This document shows, in pieces, positions 48,889 through 59,198 of a stretch of 64,000 nucleotides of DNA. How positions within the stretch are numbered: position 1 is the stretch's first letter; every line of letters begins with the position of its first letter. Source of the stretch: Methylocaldum szegediense (GTDB lineage Bacteria; Pseudomonadota; Gammaproteobacteria; Methylococcales; Methylococcaceae); contig NZ_OX458333.1 in assembly GCF_949769195.1 (NCBI RefSeq), forward strand, positions 992,001 through 1,056,000. Direction: 5' to 3'. Under the pieces are notes generated by a model that did not search any database, was not told the origin of the DNA, and worked only from the letters and a program-made list of their open reading frames with translations. The position numbers and the translations under genes are program-made.

Positions 48889-49998
48889 ATGAACCTCAAC
48901 ACCGAAATGGACGAGGGTTTCCCCACGCGCTATTGGCGAGCAGTGGGTGACAGTCGGGTGGAATGTACACTGTGCCCGCGGTTTTGCAAGCTGCATGAAG
49001 GGCAGCGGGGGCTTTGTTTTGTTCGCGCCAATATGGGCGGCAAGATCGTATTGACGTCTTATGGGCGCTCGAGCGGTTTCTGCATCGATCCAATCGAGAA
49101 AAAGCCTCTCAACCATTTTCTTCCCGGCACGCCGGTTTTCTCATTCGGCACGGCAGGCTGCAATCTCGCTTGCAAGTTCTGTCAAAACTGGGACATCAGC
49201 AAATCTCGGGAAATGGACTCACTAATGGATCAGGCTTCTCCGGACGCCATCGCGCGGACCGCCAAGGAACTGGGTTGCCGCAGCGTTGCCTACACCTACA
49301 ACGACCCCGTCATCTTCCATGAATATGCTGTGGATGTTGCCAAGGAATGCCGAAAGCTCGGCATCAAATCGGTCGCGGTGTCGGCAGGTTATGTATGCGC
49401 CGAACCGCGCGCGGAGTTTTATAGCGTGATGGACGCGGCTAATATCGATCTGAAAGCGTTCACGGATGAATTCTACCGTAAAATCTGCGGCGGCAGTTTG
49501 CAACCGGTGTTGGACACCCTGCAATACCTCAAACACGAGACGTCCGTGTGGTTGGAAATTACGACCCTGCTGATCCCCGGCGAGAACGATTCGGATCAGG
49601 AACTGGACAGCATGACGCAGTGGGTGGTCGATCGCTTGGGCCCCGACGTTCCCCTCCATTTCTCGGCATTCCATCCTGATTGGAAGATGATAGACAAGCC
49701 TCGCACGCCGCTGGATACCCTGATTCGTGCCCGGCGGATCGCCATAGGAAACGGTCTCAGGTATGTCTATGTTGGCAACGTCCACGATAAGGGGGCTGCA
49801 AGCACTTACTGCCATCACTGTGGACAGCTCCTGATCGGTCGTGACTGGTACGAGCTGTCGGAGTGGAACTTAACGCCCCAAGGTACCTGTAATGTATGCA
49901 ACACGCCTTGCGCCGGCGTGTTCGAGGAAAAACCGGGCGAGTGGGGTAGCAAGCGCGTTCCGGTCAGGATGTATTCCCGAGCGGTTGGGCGCCGTTGA
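48889..49998 (+). CDS. amrS: AmmeMemoRadiSam system radical SAM enzyme
   Basis: The protein (369 residues from the ATG at 48889; a GTG lies three codons earlier) has N-terminal cysteines (CTLCPRFC and GLCFVR), the radical SAM triad CNLACKFCQNWDIS, then the AYTYNDPVIFHEYA and NIDLKAFTDEFY stretches of the PflA-like family. A C-terminal zinc-ribbon-like pair follows (YCHHCG, CNVCNTPC). Its substrate is unknown. Together with amrB and amrA it makes the full three-gene set. Confidence 0.92.
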   Translation: MNLNTEMDEGFPTRYWRAVGDSRVECTLCPRFCKLHEGQRGLCFVRANMGGKIVLTSYGRSSGFCIDPIEKKPLNHFLPGTPVFSFGTAGCNLACKFCQNWDISKSREMDSLMDQASPDAIARTAKELGCRSVAYTYNDPVIFHEYAVDVAKECRKLGIKSVAVSAGYVCAEPRAEFYSVMDAANIDLKAFTDEFYRKICGGSLQPVLDTLQYLKHETSVWLEITTLLIPGENDSDQELDSMTQWVVDRLGPDVPLHFSAFHPDWKMIDKPRTPLDTLIRARRIAIGNGLRYVYVGNVHDKGAASTYCHHCGQLLIGRDWYELSEWNLTPQGTCNVCNTPCAGVFEEKPGEWGSKRVPVRMYSRAVGRR

Positions 49999-50022
49999 CG
50001 CGCCGCAAATCTCGAGCGGGAA

Positions 50023-51618
50023 TTAAGGACAGATTACGGTATCCCTGGGCGGTTCATTGTCGTTTGTATGGGGATAGTCCAGCGTGAAATGGAGTCCTCG
50101 GCTCTCCTTGCGCGACAGGGCCGAGCGGATGATCAAATCGGCGACGATGACTAGGTTGCGCAATTCCAGCAAATCGCTGGTGACTCTGAAATTTCCGTAA
50201 TACTCGGCGATTTCCTGTTTCAACAGTTCGACACGCCGCAACGCCCGCTGCAAACGTTTGTTGGTCCTAACGATTCCCACGTAGTCCCACATGAACCGCC
50301 GGATTTCATCCCAGTTGTGAGCAACCACAACTTCCTCGTCCGAATCGGTGACCTTCGATTCGTCCCATTCGGGTAGGTCCGGCGGCGGCGGGGTCTCCGG
50401 CAGGGTCATGACGATATCCTCCGCTGCTAACTTGGCGAAAGCGAGACATTCGAGCAGAGAATTGCTGGCCATGCGGTTGGCTCCGTGCAACCCGGTGCAG
50501 GCCGTTTCTCCGATAGCATAAAGTCCCGGTACGTCGGTACGCGCACGGTGATCGGTCCGGACGCCTCCGCAGATATAGTGGGCCGCCGGGACCACCGGTA
50601 TCGGTTGCGACGTCATGTCGATATTGAGTTCGAGGCACCGTGCATAGATGGTCGGGAAGTGACTCTTGATGAAGTCGGCGGGCTTGTGGCTGATGTCGAG
50701 ATAAACGCAATCAACGCCCAGACGCTTCATTTCGTGGTCGATGGCGCGCGCGACGATGTCGCGGGGGGCTAATTCCTCCCTGGGATCAAATCGGTGCATG
50801 AAAGGCGAGCCGTCCGGCAGCAGGAGTTTTCCGCCTTCGCCTCGAACCGCTTCGGAAATCAAGAAGGAGCGGGCGTGGGGGTGGTAAAGGCAGGTCGGAT
50901 GGAACTGAATGAATTCCATGTTGGCGATGCATGCGCCGGCCCGCCAGGCCATGGCAATGCCGTCGCCGGTGGCGATGTCCGGGTTGCTGGTGTACAGATA
51001 CACCTTGCTGGCACCGCCGGTCGCGAGGGCGATGAGCCGAGCCCTGAACGTTTTTACGACATGGGCGCGGGTGTCGAGTACGTAAGCTCCCAGTACGCGG
51101 TTCCCTTCGAGGCCGATCTTTCTTGCGGTGATAAGGTCGACGGCGTTATGGAATTCGAAGATGTCAATATTAGGATGGGCCCGCACATGCTGCGCCAGCG
51201 AGGACTCGACAGCCCGCCCTGTGGCGTCAGCCGCGTGAACGACGCGGCGGTGAGTATGTCCTCCTTCCCGCGTCAGATGAAGATGCTGAGCGCCGTTTTC
51301 CGAGTTCGCTTCGGTGAACGGTACGCCTCTTTCCAGTAGCCAATCGATGCATTCCTTACCCAACGAAACGACGAGTCGCACGATATCCGGATCGCAAAGA
51401 CCGGCTCCCGCATTGAGTGTATCCTGTATGTGGGATTCGATGGAATCCTCCGCGTCCAGTACCGCGGATATACCACCCTGGGCGTAAAATGTGTTGGTTT
51501 CGGTGAGAGTGGTCTTGGATAAGACGGCGACGCGTGAACGATCGGCGATGCGTAGAGCCAAGCTTAAGCCGGCAGCACCGCTGCCGATGATCAAGACATC
51601 ATAAATCGGGGATGACAT
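50023..51618 (-). CDS. nadB: L-aspartate oxidase
   Basis: The 531-residue flavoenzyme oxidises aspartate to iminoaspartate, the first step of NAD synthesis. It has the FAD motif [14 protein letters not shown], the [13 protein letters not shown] active-site region, [29 protein letters not shown] and [18 protein letters not shown]. Length is normal. It lies divergent from rpoE, the classical gammaproteobacterial arrangement. The quinolinate synthase gene is not in the window. Confidence 0.95.
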   Translation of the reverse strand: MSSPIYDVLIIGSGAAGLSLALRIADRSRVAVLSKTTLTETNTFYAQGGISAVLDAEDSIESHIQDTLNAGAGLCDPDIVRLVVSLGKECIDWLLERGVPFTEANSENGAQHLHLTREGGHTHRRVVHAADATGRAVESSLAQHVRAHPNIDIFEFHNAVDLITARKIGLEGNRVLGAYVLDTRAHVVKTFRARLIALATGGASKVYLYTSNPDIATGDGIAMAWRAGACIANMEFIQFHPTCLYHPHARSFLISEAVRGEGGKLLLPDGSPFMHRFDPREELAPRDIVARAIDHEMKRLGVDCVYLDISHKPADFIKSHFPTIYARCLELNIDMTSQPIPVVPAAHYICGGVRTDHRARTDVPGLYAIGETACTGLHGANRMASNSLLECLAFAKLAAEDIVMTLPETPPPPDLPEWDESKVTDSDEEVVVAHNWDEIRRFMWDYVGIVRTNKRLQRALRRVELLKQEIAEYYGNFRVTSDLLELRNLVIVADLIIRSALSRKESRGLHFTLDYPHTNDNEPPRDTVICP

Positions 51619-51933
51619 GAACGGAGAACAATGTAATGGTCAGGCCATCGTACTGCAAAAGTAACGCGTCCAAAACAGTCGGTGTTGAACCAACTTTCGC
51701 GACGTTGGTGTAAGACCATTCGCGACTTGCCAGTCTGAGCGGCCGCAATCGGATATTGTGGTGGATACGACGAAATACGCATTGAATGGCGCTTGCGAAA
51801 CTACGATAATTCTTCCTGTAGAATCAAGCGAATGCAATTGTGCGTCAATCTTCGACAGTCTTGTCTGTCAACCCGTGTATCTAACTCTTAATGAAATTCT
51901 CTAGTAAGCCGTTTTTCTTGTCCGCTTGTCTTA

Positions 51934-52003
51934 TTCGAATTCGAACAAAAGATCGGGTCTTTTGGTCTCGTATATGCCCTGTTAGGTAGGGAAAAGGTTT
52001 CCC
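51934..52003 (+). promoter_or_regulatory. structured leader and RBS hairpin before rpoE
   Basis: Three elements follow in sequence: a perfect 12-bp palindrome TTCGAATTCGAA (51934-51945), a 7-bp hairpin CAAAAGA/TCTTTTG with loop TCGGG (51946-51964), and GGGAAA-AGG-TTTCCC (51989-52003). The last is a 6-bp stem whose loop and left arm hold the only good Shine-Dalgarno (GGGAAAAGG), three bases before the rpoE ATG. It could hide the ribosome binding site. The palindrome could be an operator. Confidence 0.45.
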
Positions 52004-52006
52004 GAG

Positions 52007-52579
52007 ATGGGCGAGCAACTCGACGAGGAATTAGTCCGGAGGGTGCAGCGAGGCGATAAAACTGCATTCGACATTCTTGTTCGAAAGTACCAATATAAAA
52101 TCGCCCAGCTGATCAACCGCTATATTAAAGATCCCCACGAAGCCTTGGATGTCGCTCAGGAGTCCTTCATTAAGGCCTACCGAGCATTGCCTGGCTTTCG
52201 CGGCGAAAGCGCGTTCTATACGTGGCTGTATCGAATCGCGATCAATACGGCGAAAAATCACATCGCTATGCGCGCGCGTCGGCCGTCGGAAGATGAAATC
52301 GAAATCGAGGAGGCGGAACAATTCGAATCCGCTGTACGTCTAAAGGACCAAGAAACCCCTGAGGGAGTGATGTTGAGCCAGGAACTGGCTCAGGTAATCC
52401 AGTTTGCGCTAGACGAGCTTCCCGAAGAACTCCGCACGGCGATAAGCTTGCGCGAGTTCGATGGTTTAAGTTACGACGAAATCGCCCAAGTGATGAATTG
52501 TCCGGTGGGAACCGTGCGTTCACGCATTTTCCGCGCGCGCGAAGCCATCGATAAGAAACTAAAACTTTTGCTCGGTTAG
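52007..52579 (+). CDS. rpoE: extracytoplasmic sigma factor RpoE
   Basis: The 190-residue ECF sigma factor has region 2 (AFDILVRKYQYKIAQLI, DVAQESFIKAYRALPGFRGES, FYTWLYRIAINTAKNH) and region 4 (LPEELRTAISLREFDGLSYDEIAQVMNCPVGTVRSRIFRAR). It directs the response to outer-membrane protein misfolding. The next three genes encode its regulators. The start ATG lies just after a small RBS-containing hairpin. Confidence 0.97.
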   Translation: MGEQLDEELVRRVQRGDKTAFDILVRKYQYKIAQLINRYIKDPHEALDVAQESFIKAYRALPGFRGESAFYTWLYRIAINTAKNHIAMRARRPSEDEIEIEEAEQFESAVRLKDQETPEGVMLSQELAQVIQFALDELPEELRTAISLREFDGLSYDEIAQVMNCPVGTVRSRIFRAREAIDKKLKLLLG

Positions 52580-52590
52580 GGGGCAAGTTA

Positions 52591-53109
52591 ATGTCGGATG
52601 ATTTAAGAGAAAAGCTGTCGTTATTGTTAGATGGAGAATTGAGCAAAAGCGAGTCAATGGCGTTGATGGCTCGCATCGAGACTGATGCGGAGCTTCGCAA
52701 GCAATGGCATCGCTACCGCCTAGTGAGCGAGGTGCTGAGATCGGGAAAAGTCCCGGCCGTTGACGACGGTTTCGTCGAGCGAGTCAGGGCTGCCTTGGCC
52801 GATGAGCCGACAATTCTTGCGCCGAGATCGGACAAACGGCACTACCGTGAAAAAGCCGTTACGGCGGCAATTGCCGCTTCGCTGGCGGTGGTTGCGATTC
52901 TAGTCGGCAAGTCCGTCAGTGAGCATTCGCCGGTACACCCTCCGGAAGTATTGGCTCATATCGAGATGGTCGATTCTAGTGACGCTCACACAGCGGTCGA
53001 TCCGAAGTTCCAGGATTATCTGGTAACTCATAATGAAACCGCTTATTTAGCAGGCGCTCCGGGCATGTTGCCTTATGCTCGTCTAGTGACCTACGATTCT
53101 TCTCGCTAA
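52591..53109 (+). CDS. rseA: anti-sigma-E factor RseA
   Basis: The 172-residue inner-membrane protein has a cytoplasmic N-terminal domain that binds RpoE (LREKLSLLLDGELSKSE, LRKQWHRYRLVSEVLR), one membrane helix (about 90-107, VTAAIAASLAVVAILV) and a periplasmic tail that is cut by the DegS/RseP cascade. The tail is short and ends RLVTYDSSR. GGGGG lies before the ATG. It follows rpoE by 11 bases. Confidence 0.92.
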   Translation: MSDDLREKLSLLLDGELSKSESMALMARIETDAELRKQWHRYRLVSEVLRSGKVPAVDDGFVERVRAALADEPTILAPRSDKRHYREKAVTAAIAASLAVVAILVGKSVSEHSPVHPPEVLAHIEMVDSSDAHTAVDPKFQDYLVTHNETAYLAGAPGMLPYARLVTYDSSR

Positions 53110-53158
53110 GTTCGGATCGATGGTTTTACTTTTTGTGCTCTCTGTGGACGGGTTCGGC

Positions 53159-54130
53159 ATGCGCCGGATTTTGGCATGGCAAATTTGTCTGATGATGATT
53201 GCGGCCGAAGCTTTGGGCGGGACCGGCGAGCCTAGCCGAAACGATGCGGTGCGTTGGCTGATGGACATGCGGCAGGCGGTAAGCCAGCTGAATTATCGGG
53301 GAATCGTGGCATATCTTAAAGACAGCCACGTCGAGAGCTTTCAGTTATTGCATGCGTACACGGATGGCATGGAGCATGAGCGCTTGGTATCCATGAACAG
53401 TCCGTTGAGGGAGGTCGTCCGAAGCGCGGAAAAGGTATCGTGCTACTTTCCCGATACCAAAACGGTTTTTATAGAAAATAGACCGCCGAGACGTTCGGTT
53501 CTTCTGGAACTGCCAGACGATTGGAAGCAACTGTCGCGGCATTATGATTTGAAGCTTGAGGAGCAGGAGTATGTCGCGCAGCGCTTATCGCAGGTTATCA
53601 GCATTGAGCCGCGCGACGATTTTCGGTACGCTCGGCGGATTTGGGTCGATTTAGAATCCAAATTGCCGCTCAAATTCGAGTTGGTGGACGAACGTGGCCA
53701 AGTGGTTGAGCAAATGATGTTCACGTCATTGAGCGTCGAAAACTCCATTCCGCTTGCTGAACTGGATGCGTCCACCAAAGTCGATGCTTTGACGTGGCAG
53801 ATCAAGCGGCGTGAAGCAATGCCGCTTGGATCGTTAAATTGGGCGCTGGGAAGCGTGCCCGATGGATTTCAGATGATTTCGTATACCCGGCTGATTCGTA
53901 CACCGACCGAACATCCGGTAGAACATATCTTATTGAGTGACGGTTTCTCTTCTGTTTCAATTTATATTGATGAAATGGGGGGCGGTATCGTCAAAGGACA
54001 CCACAAGAAGGTCGGTGCGATAAATGCGCATTCTCGTATGATCGATCGTTACCTGGTTACCGTGATGGGCGAAGTTCCCGTCAGAACCGTTGAGGCCATC
54101 GCCAGCGGAGTGCGTCTTCAATCGAAATAA
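53159..54130 (+). CDS. rseB: periplasmic sigma-E regulator RseB
   Basis: The protein (323 residues from the ATG at 53159) has a signal peptide (MRRILAWQICLMMIAAEAL), then the RseB lipid-binding domain (NYRGIVAYLKDSHVESFQLLHAY, EHERLVSMNSPLREVVR, VFIENRPPRRS) and the C-terminal RseA-contact domain (HILLSDGFSSVSIYID). It protects RseA from cleavage until lipopolysaccharide fragments bind. The frame extends 13 codons upstream, but the Arg-rich start of the signal peptide favours 53159. Confidence 0.9.
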   Translation: MRRILAWQICLMMIAAEALGGTGEPSRNDAVRWLMDMRQAVSQLNYRGIVAYLKDSHVESFQLLHAYTDGMEHERLVSMNSPLREVVRSAEKVSCYFPDTKTVFIENRPPRRSVLLELPDDWKQLSRHYDLKLEEQEYVAQRLSQVISIEPRDDFRYARRIWVDLESKLPLKFELVDERGQVVEQMMFTSLSVENSIPLAELDASTKVDALTWQIKRREAMPLGSLNWALGSVPDGFQMISYTRLIRTPTEHPVEHILLSDGFSSVSIYIDEMGGGIVKGHHKKVGAINAHSRMIDRYLVTVMGEVPVRTVEAIASGVRLQSK

Positions 54131-54135
54131 GACCC

Positions 54136-54576
54136 ATGATTGAGGAAGAAGCGGTCGTTTCGCATACGGAGCCAGGAAAGGTGTGGGTAGAAAAGCCTAG
54201 GAGGTCGGCCTGCGGCGGCTGTTTGCGGCAATGCGCTTCAGGCGTTGTGGATAGGTATTTCGGGGCTCCGACCATTCGGTTACAGGTGTTGTCCCCAATC
54301 GACGTTCAAGTAGGGGATCGGGTTGTGCTAGGAATTCAGGAGGATGCCTTCGTGAAAGGGTCCTTCTGTGCATACTTGATTCCTTTATTAGGCTTATTTC
54401 TCGGCGCCATATTGGGAAATATCATCGTATTCTCGCTGGCATTAGACGTCTCTAGCGATGGGGCCAGCGTAATCGGAGGCGCGATAGGCCTGAGTTTGTC
54501 CTTCATCATTTTGAGGTTCACAGGGGTACTCTCCCGCGACAAACTGAGCCCCGTGATACTCCGTAAACTTAGCTGA
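54136..54576 (+). CDS. rseC: RseC family (SoxR-reducing) membrane protein
   Basis: The 146-residue inner-membrane protein has a cysteine cluster near the N-terminus (CGGCLRQCASG), possibly a metal or redox site, and two hydrophobic segments (about 75-95 and 105-125). The family is linked to the reduction of SoxR and to thiamine or envelope stress. It follows rseB by 5 bases, as in other gammaproteobacteria. Confidence 0.9.
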   Translation: MIEEEAVVSHTEPGKVWVEKPRRSACGGCLRQCASGVVDRYFGAPTIRLQVLSPIDVQVGDRVVLGIQEDAFVKGSFCAYLIPLLGLFLGAILGNIIVFSLALDVSSDGASVIGGAIGLSLSFIILRFTGVLSRDKLSPVILRKLS

Positions 54577-54630
54577 TATCAAACCCTCTTTTAATCCATG
54601 CTTTGGTCCGTGAAGACTGGGGAGTTTCGT

Positions 54631-56040
54631 ATGCTTAATACCAGGTGGATGGCCCTCGCGCTTTGTTTTTTTCTTATGGGGCTTTCGTCTCAGGGAGTTT
54701 TTGCTCAGCTTCCCGACTTCACCGGCTTAGTGGAAAGGAACAGCGCCGCGGTAGTAAACATCAGCACTTCGCAGAAGGTGAACGCTACCGAGCCGCAATT
54801 ACCGGACGGAATCGAAATACCGGAAGGAACGCCGTTTGACGATTTCTTTCGACGGTTCTTTGGGGAAGGTGGTGGAGGCCAGCCCAGCGAAGTGAAATCA
54901 TTGGGATCCGGCTTCATCGTCTCGGAAGACGGTTATGTCTTGACCAATCACCATGTCGTCAAGGATGCTGACGAGATCGTCGTGCGTCTTCAGGATCGGC
55001 GGGAATTGGTTGCGAAAGTAGTCGGATCTGACAAGCGCAGCGATATTGCATTATTGAAAATAGACGCCAACCATTTGCCGGTCGTGAAAATGGGCTCGGC
55101 AGATAAATTGAAGGTGGGCGAATGGGTGCTGGCCATCGGCTCGCCTTTCGGTTTCGATCATTCGGTGACGGCGGGGATCGTCAGTGCGAAAGGTCGGAGT
55201 CTACCAAGTGACAACTATGTGCCGTTCATCCAGACTGACGTGGCGATCAATCCAGGTAATTCTGGGGGACCTCTGTTCAATCTGGACGGCGAGGTTGTCG
55301 GGGTAAACTCACAGATTTATAGCCGCACTGGCGGCTTTATGGGTTTGTCGTTCGCGATTCCGATCGAAGTCGCCATGCAAGTGGTCGAGCAATTGAAAAC
55401 GCAGGGTCGTGTGTCGCGCGGTTGGCTGGGTGTACAGGTCCAGGATGTCACGCGTGAGCTGGCGGAATCATTCGGAATGAAGAAGCCACAGGGCGCACTG
55501 GTTTCAAGAGTTTTGGAAAAGAGTCCTGCCGAGGCCGCCGGCATACAAGTGGGCGACGTCATCATCGAATTCAATGGGCAGGAAGTTAACGATTCGCCAT
55601 CCCTGCCTCCAATGGTGGGTATGGCGAAGGTAGGGGAGACCGCAACCATCAAGGTCATTCGTCACGGCTCAACCCGCGAGTTGAAGGTCAAGATTGGCTC
55701 GTTGCCGGAAGATGAAGGGACAATGCTGGGGTCTGAAGAGGCTCCGGGAGCTCGAACCTTCGACCGTTTGGGGCTTAGCGTGTCCAATTTGACGGCTGAG
55801 CAGCGAGAGCAGATGGAAATTCCGCGTCATGGTGTGCTGGTGCAGGCAGTCAATCCTGGTCCGGCATACGATGCGGGTATACGTCGCGGTGACGTGATTC
55901 TTCGGATTCAGGATCAAGTCATCAAAGACGTGAACCATTTCAACGAAGTGGTAAAGAGCTTGCCTAAAGGCAAATCGATAGCGGTATTGGTGCAGCGGCG
56001 CGGTGGGTCGTCGTTCCTGGCCTTGAAACTCAAGGATTGA
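54631..56040 (+). CDS. degP: DegP/MucD-type periplasmic serine protease
   Basis: The 469-residue protein has a signal peptide ending GVFA, a trypsin-like domain with catalytic His (TNHHVV), Asp (SDIALLKID) and Ser ([11 protein letters not shown]), and two PDZ domains (about 260-350 and 370-469). It degrades or refolds misfolded envelope proteins. I prefer the ATG at 54631, with GGGGAG six bases before it, over the ATG at 54598. Placement after rseC is the MucD arrangement seen in pseudomonads. Confidence 0.95.
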   Translation: MLNTRWMALALCFFLMGLSSQGVFAQLPDFTGLVERNSAAVVNISTSQKVNATEPQLPDGIEIPEGTPFDDFFRRFFGEGGGGQPSEVKSLGSGFIVSEDGYVLTNHHVVKDADEIVVRLQDRRELVAKVVGSDKRSDIALLKIDANHLPVVKMGSADKLKVGEWVLAIGSPFGFDHSVTAGIVSAKGRSLPSDNYVPFIQTDVAINPGNSGGPLFNLDGEVVGVNSQIYSRTGGFMGLSFAIPIEVAMQVVEQLKTQGRVSRGWLGVQVQDVTRELAESFGMKKPQGALVSRVLEKSPAEAAGIQVGDVIIEFNGQEVNDSPSLPPMVGMAKVGETATIKVIRHGSTRELKVKIGSLPEDEGTMLGSEEAPGARTFDRLGLSVSNLTAEQREQMEIPRHGVLVQAVNPGPAYDAGIRRGDVILRIQDQVIKDVNHFNEVVKSLPKGKSIAVLVQRRGGSSFLALKLKD

Positions 56041-56044
56041 GGCC

Positions 56045-57850
56045 GTGGCCGATCAGCAGCACATTCGTAACTTTTCCATTATTGCTCATATCGATCACGG
56101 CAAGTCGACTCTCGCAGACCGTTTCATACAAATTTGCGGGGGCTTAAGCGAGCGCGAGATGCTTGATCAGGTGCTCGACTCGATGGATATCGAGCGGGAG
56201 CGCGGCATTACGATCAAGGCTCAAAGTGTAACGCTCAACTATACAGCGAAAGACGGCGAGACCTATCAGCTCAACCTGATCGATACGCCCGGCCATGTGG
56301 ACTTTTCTTACGAAGTGTCGCGATCCTTGGCGGCATGCGAAGGCGCCTTGCTCGTCGTCGACGCGGCGCAGGGCGTAGAAGCGCAAAGCGTGGCGAATTG
56401 CTACACGGCGATCGAGCAGGGGCTGGAAGTCATCCCGGTGCTGAACAAGATCGATTTGCCGTCGGCCGAGCCGGAACGGGTTTGCAAGGAAATCGAGGAG
56501 ATCATCGGGCTGCCGGCCGACGACGCTTTGAAAATCAGCGCCAAGACAGGCTTCGGCGTCAACGATCTTCTCGAACAGCTAGTGAACAAGGTGCCCCCAC
56601 CCAAGGGGGACCCAGCAGCGCCTTTGCAAGCGCTGATCATCGACTCTTGGTTCGACAACTATCTCGGGGTCGTTTCGCTGGTACGGGTAGTCAACGGATC
56701 CATTTCCCGCAAGCAAAAGATCCTGATCATGTCGACCGGCAAGAGCTACCTGGTGGAAAAGCTGGGGGTTTTTACGCCGAAATCTCTGGATAAGGAGACA
56801 CTTCAGACCGGTGAAGTGGGGTTTGTGGTGGCCGGCATCAAGGATATTTTCGGCGCACCGGTGGGCGATACGATCACGTCGGCCGATCGGCCTTGTCAAT
56901 CCCCCCTGCCGGGCTTCCAACAGGTTCAACCCAGAGTATTCGCAGGGCTTTATCCGGTCGAATCCGACGATTACGAGGATCTTCGGGAAGCGCTGAACAA
57001 ACTCCACCTCAACGACGCCGCGCTTCAGTACGAACCAGAAACTTCCCAGGCCTTGGGGTTCGGTTTCCGATGCGGATTCCTCGGCATGTTGCACATGGAG
57101 ATCATTCAGGAGCGGCTGGAGCGGGAATATGATCTCGATCTGATTACGACGGCGCCTACAGTCGTGTACGAGGTGCTTAAGACGGACGGCTCCACAATTC
57201 AGATCGACAATCCATCCAAGCTTCCGCCGCCTAACGAGATTGTAGAAATCCGCGAGCCGATCATAGAAGCCAATATTCTGGTACCGCAGGATTATTTGGG
57301 TGCTGTGATAACGCTTTGTGTCGAAAAACGCGGTGTGCAGAAGAGAATGCAGTACATGGGCGGGCAAGTATCGCTTGGCTTCGAGTTGCCCTTGAGCGAA
57401 ATCGTATTGGACTTTTTCGATCGTCTCAAATCCGTCAGTCGCGGCTTCGCGTCGTTCGATTACGAGTTCAGGCGCTTCCAGGCGGCGCCGCTGGTCAAAC
57501 TGGACATCCTCATCAACGGCGAGCGCGTCGATGCTTTGTCATTGATTGTGCACCGGGATATCAGTCAAACCCGAGGGCGCGATCTTGTGGAGCGTATGAA
57601 AGATCTGATTCCCAGGCAGATGTTCGAAGTCGCCATTCAAGCCGCTATCGGCTCGAAAATTATCGCTCGTTCGACAGTGAAGGCGATGCGCAAAAACGTA
57701 CTGGCCAAGTGCTATGGCGGCGATATTACCCGTAAGAAGAAACTTCTGGAAAAGCAGAAGGCTGGCAAAAAAAGGATGAAACAGGTGGGGAAGGTCGACA
57801 TTCCGCAGGAGGCATTTCTGGCGGTTTTGCGGGTAAACAAAGATTCCTGA
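56045..57850 (+). CDS. lepA: elongation factor 4 (LepA)
   Basis: The 601-residue translational GTPase has the G1 motif HIDHGKSTL, the switch [30 protein letters not shown], and the LepA-specific C-terminal domain ([23 protein letters not shown], in part). It acts on stalled or misaligned ribosomes. The start is a GTG at 56045, four bases after the degP stop. lepB follows 28 bases later in the conserved order. Confidence 0.97.
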   Translation: MADQQHIRNFSIIAHIDHGKSTLADRFIQICGGLSEREMLDQVLDSMDIERERGITIKAQSVTLNYTAKDGETYQLNLIDTPGHVDFSYEVSRSLAACEGALLVVDAAQGVEAQSVANCYTAIEQGLEVIPVLNKIDLPSAEPERVCKEIEEIIGLPADDALKISAKTGFGVNDLLEQLVNKVPPPKGDPAAPLQALIIDSWFDNYLGVVSLVRVVNGSISRKQKILIMSTGKSYLVEKLGVFTPKSLDKETLQTGEVGFVVAGIKDIFGAPVGDTITSADRPCQSPLPGFQQVQPRVFAGLYPVESDDYEDLREALNKLHLNDAALQYEPETSQALGFGFRCGFLGMLHMEIIQERLEREYDLDLITTAPTVVYEVLKTDGSTIQIDNPSKLPPPNEIVEIREPIIEANILVPQDYLGAVITLCVEKRGVQKRMQYMGGQVSLGFELPLSEIVLDFFDRLKSVSRGFASFDYEFRRFQAAPLVKLDILINGERVDALSLIVHRDISQTRGRDLVERMKDLIPRQMFEVAIQAAIGSKIIARSTVKAMRKNVLAKCYGGDITRKKKLLEKQKAGKKRMKQVGKVDIPQEAFLAVLRVNKDS

Positions 57851-57878
57851 TGCCGAAAACGATAAAAAGACCCAGCTT

Positions 57879-58652
57879 ATGGATTTCGATTTTTCATTCT
57901 TTTTGGTGATGGCAACAGCCGTGACCGGGATCATCTGGGGCGGCTATGTGTTGCTGCGACGTGTTCGACCGAATGTTGCTGCAGGGAAAGAACCGGTCAT
58001 CGTGGAATATGCCCGTTCGTTTTTTCCGATTGTTCTCATCGTGCTTCTGCTGCGGTCATTCTTGGTGGAGCCTTTCCGTATTCCCTCTGGTTCCATGATG
58101 CCGACCCTTCTTATTGGCGATTTCATTCTCGTCAACAAATATGCCTACGGCATTCGTCTTCCGGTTTTGAACACCAAGATCATCGAAGTAGGCAAGCCCA
58201 AACGTGGCGACATCATGGTGTTCCGCTTTCCAAAAGACCCGACGGTGGATTACATCAAGCGAGTCGTCGGTCTGCCCGGTGATCGTATCGGCTATTACAA
58301 CAAGCAGCTTTACGTGAACGGCAAGCCCATCAAGCAAACCTATATTGCCGAATATCAAGGCGTCGGGCAGGGCAGCGTGATGACCGGCGCTCGTCTTTTG
58401 AGCGAGGATTTGGACGGCGTGACGCATGACATCTTGATTCGCGAGGACCAGCCATCGGTACAGGGGGAATTTACGATACCCGAAGGTCATTATTTTGTTA
58501 TGGGTGATAATCGGGACAACAGCAACGACAGTCGTTACTGGGGTACCGTTCCGGAAAGCCACTTGGTCGGAAAGGCCTTTTTCATCTGGATGAGTTGGGA
58601 CTGGGAGAACGGCGGCATCGCATTTGATCGTCTCGGTACTATATTGAATTAG
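57879..58652 (+). CDS. lepB: signal peptidase I
   Basis: The 257-residue inner-membrane protease has two N-terminal membrane helices, the catalytic Ser in FRIPSGSMMPTL, the catalytic Lys in DYIKRVVGLPGDRI, and box E GDNRDNSNDSRYWG. It removes signal peptides from exported proteins. The ATG has only a weak ribosome binding site but follows lepA closely. Confidence 0.96.
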   Translation: MDFDFSFFLVMATAVTGIIWGGYVLLRRVRPNVAAGKEPVIVEYARSFFPIVLIVLLLRSFLVEPFRIPSGSMMPTLLIGDFILVNKYAYGIRLPVLNTKIIEVGKPKRGDIMVFRFPKDPTVDYIKRVVGLPGDRIGYYNKQLYVNGKPIKQTYIAEYQGVGQGSVMTGARLLSEDLDGVTHDILIREDQPSVQGEFTIPEGHYFVMGDNRDNSNDSRYWGTVPESHLVGKAFFIWMSWDWENGGIAFDRLGTILN

Positions 58653-58696
58653 TGGTTCAGTACCGAAATGTTTCAAAATGCCTGGAGTATCCCAAT

Positions 58697-59074
58697 ATGG
58701 TCACTTCATCCGCTCATCAGAACGGGCTGACGCTGATCGGCTTTCTGTGGGTTGCATTTCTTATCGGTTTTTTTTCCCTGCTTGTACTTAAAATCGGCCC
58801 TATCTACCTGGAACATTACAAGGTCGTATCATCGCTTGAGTCGCTCAAGAAGGAGAACGACATCGCTTCGAAATCCCGAGAGGAGATCCTGAGTCTTCTG
58901 CAGAAACGGTGGGAAATAAACATGGTCGAACGGGTAACGGCAAAAGATGTGAAGATCATTAAGAACGGATCATATCTAAAGGTTGAAATAGCGTATGACG
59001 TTGCCCAGCACCTTTTTGGAAACGTGGATGCCTTGCTTCACTTTGACGACCTTATTGAGGTTGGGGCGAAATGA
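58697..59074 (+). CDS. DUF4845 membrane protein
   Basis: The 125-residue protein has one N-terminal membrane segment (GLTLIGFLWVAFLIGFFSLL) and a mostly helical periplasmic part. It is found between lepB and rnc in many gammaproteobacteria and is annotated DUF4845. The function is unknown. I prefer the ATG at 58697 (GGAG nine bases before) to that at 58652, which overlaps the lepB stop. Confidence 0.8.
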   Translation: MVTSSAHQNGLTLIGFLWVAFLIGFFSLLVLKIGPIYLEHYKVVSSLESLKKENDIASKSREEILSLLQKRWEINMVERVTAKDVKIIKNGSYLKVEIAYDVAQHLFGNVDALLHFDDLIEVGAK

Positions 59075-59113
59075 TAAGAAGCCTTTCCCGTGGTGCGTTA
59101 AAGGCGTTTTTGC

Positions 59114-59180
59114 TATCCGCCTCGAACGCGGCGGATATATGTAAATTGGTGACAGTTCCGTATGGCCATGTAGCCTGGCC
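59114..59180 (+). promoter_or_regulatory. hairpins in the rnc leader
   Basis: Between the DUF4845 stop and the rnc start lie an 8-bp perfect stem TATCCGCC/GGCGGATA with an 8-base loop (59114-59137) and a small GGCCA/TGGCC stem (59164-59180). In E. coli the rnc leader is an RNase III target that controls rnc, so these may play the same role. That role is inference. Confidence 0.4.
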
Positions 59181-59198
59181 GGTTGTCAGGCGATTGAC

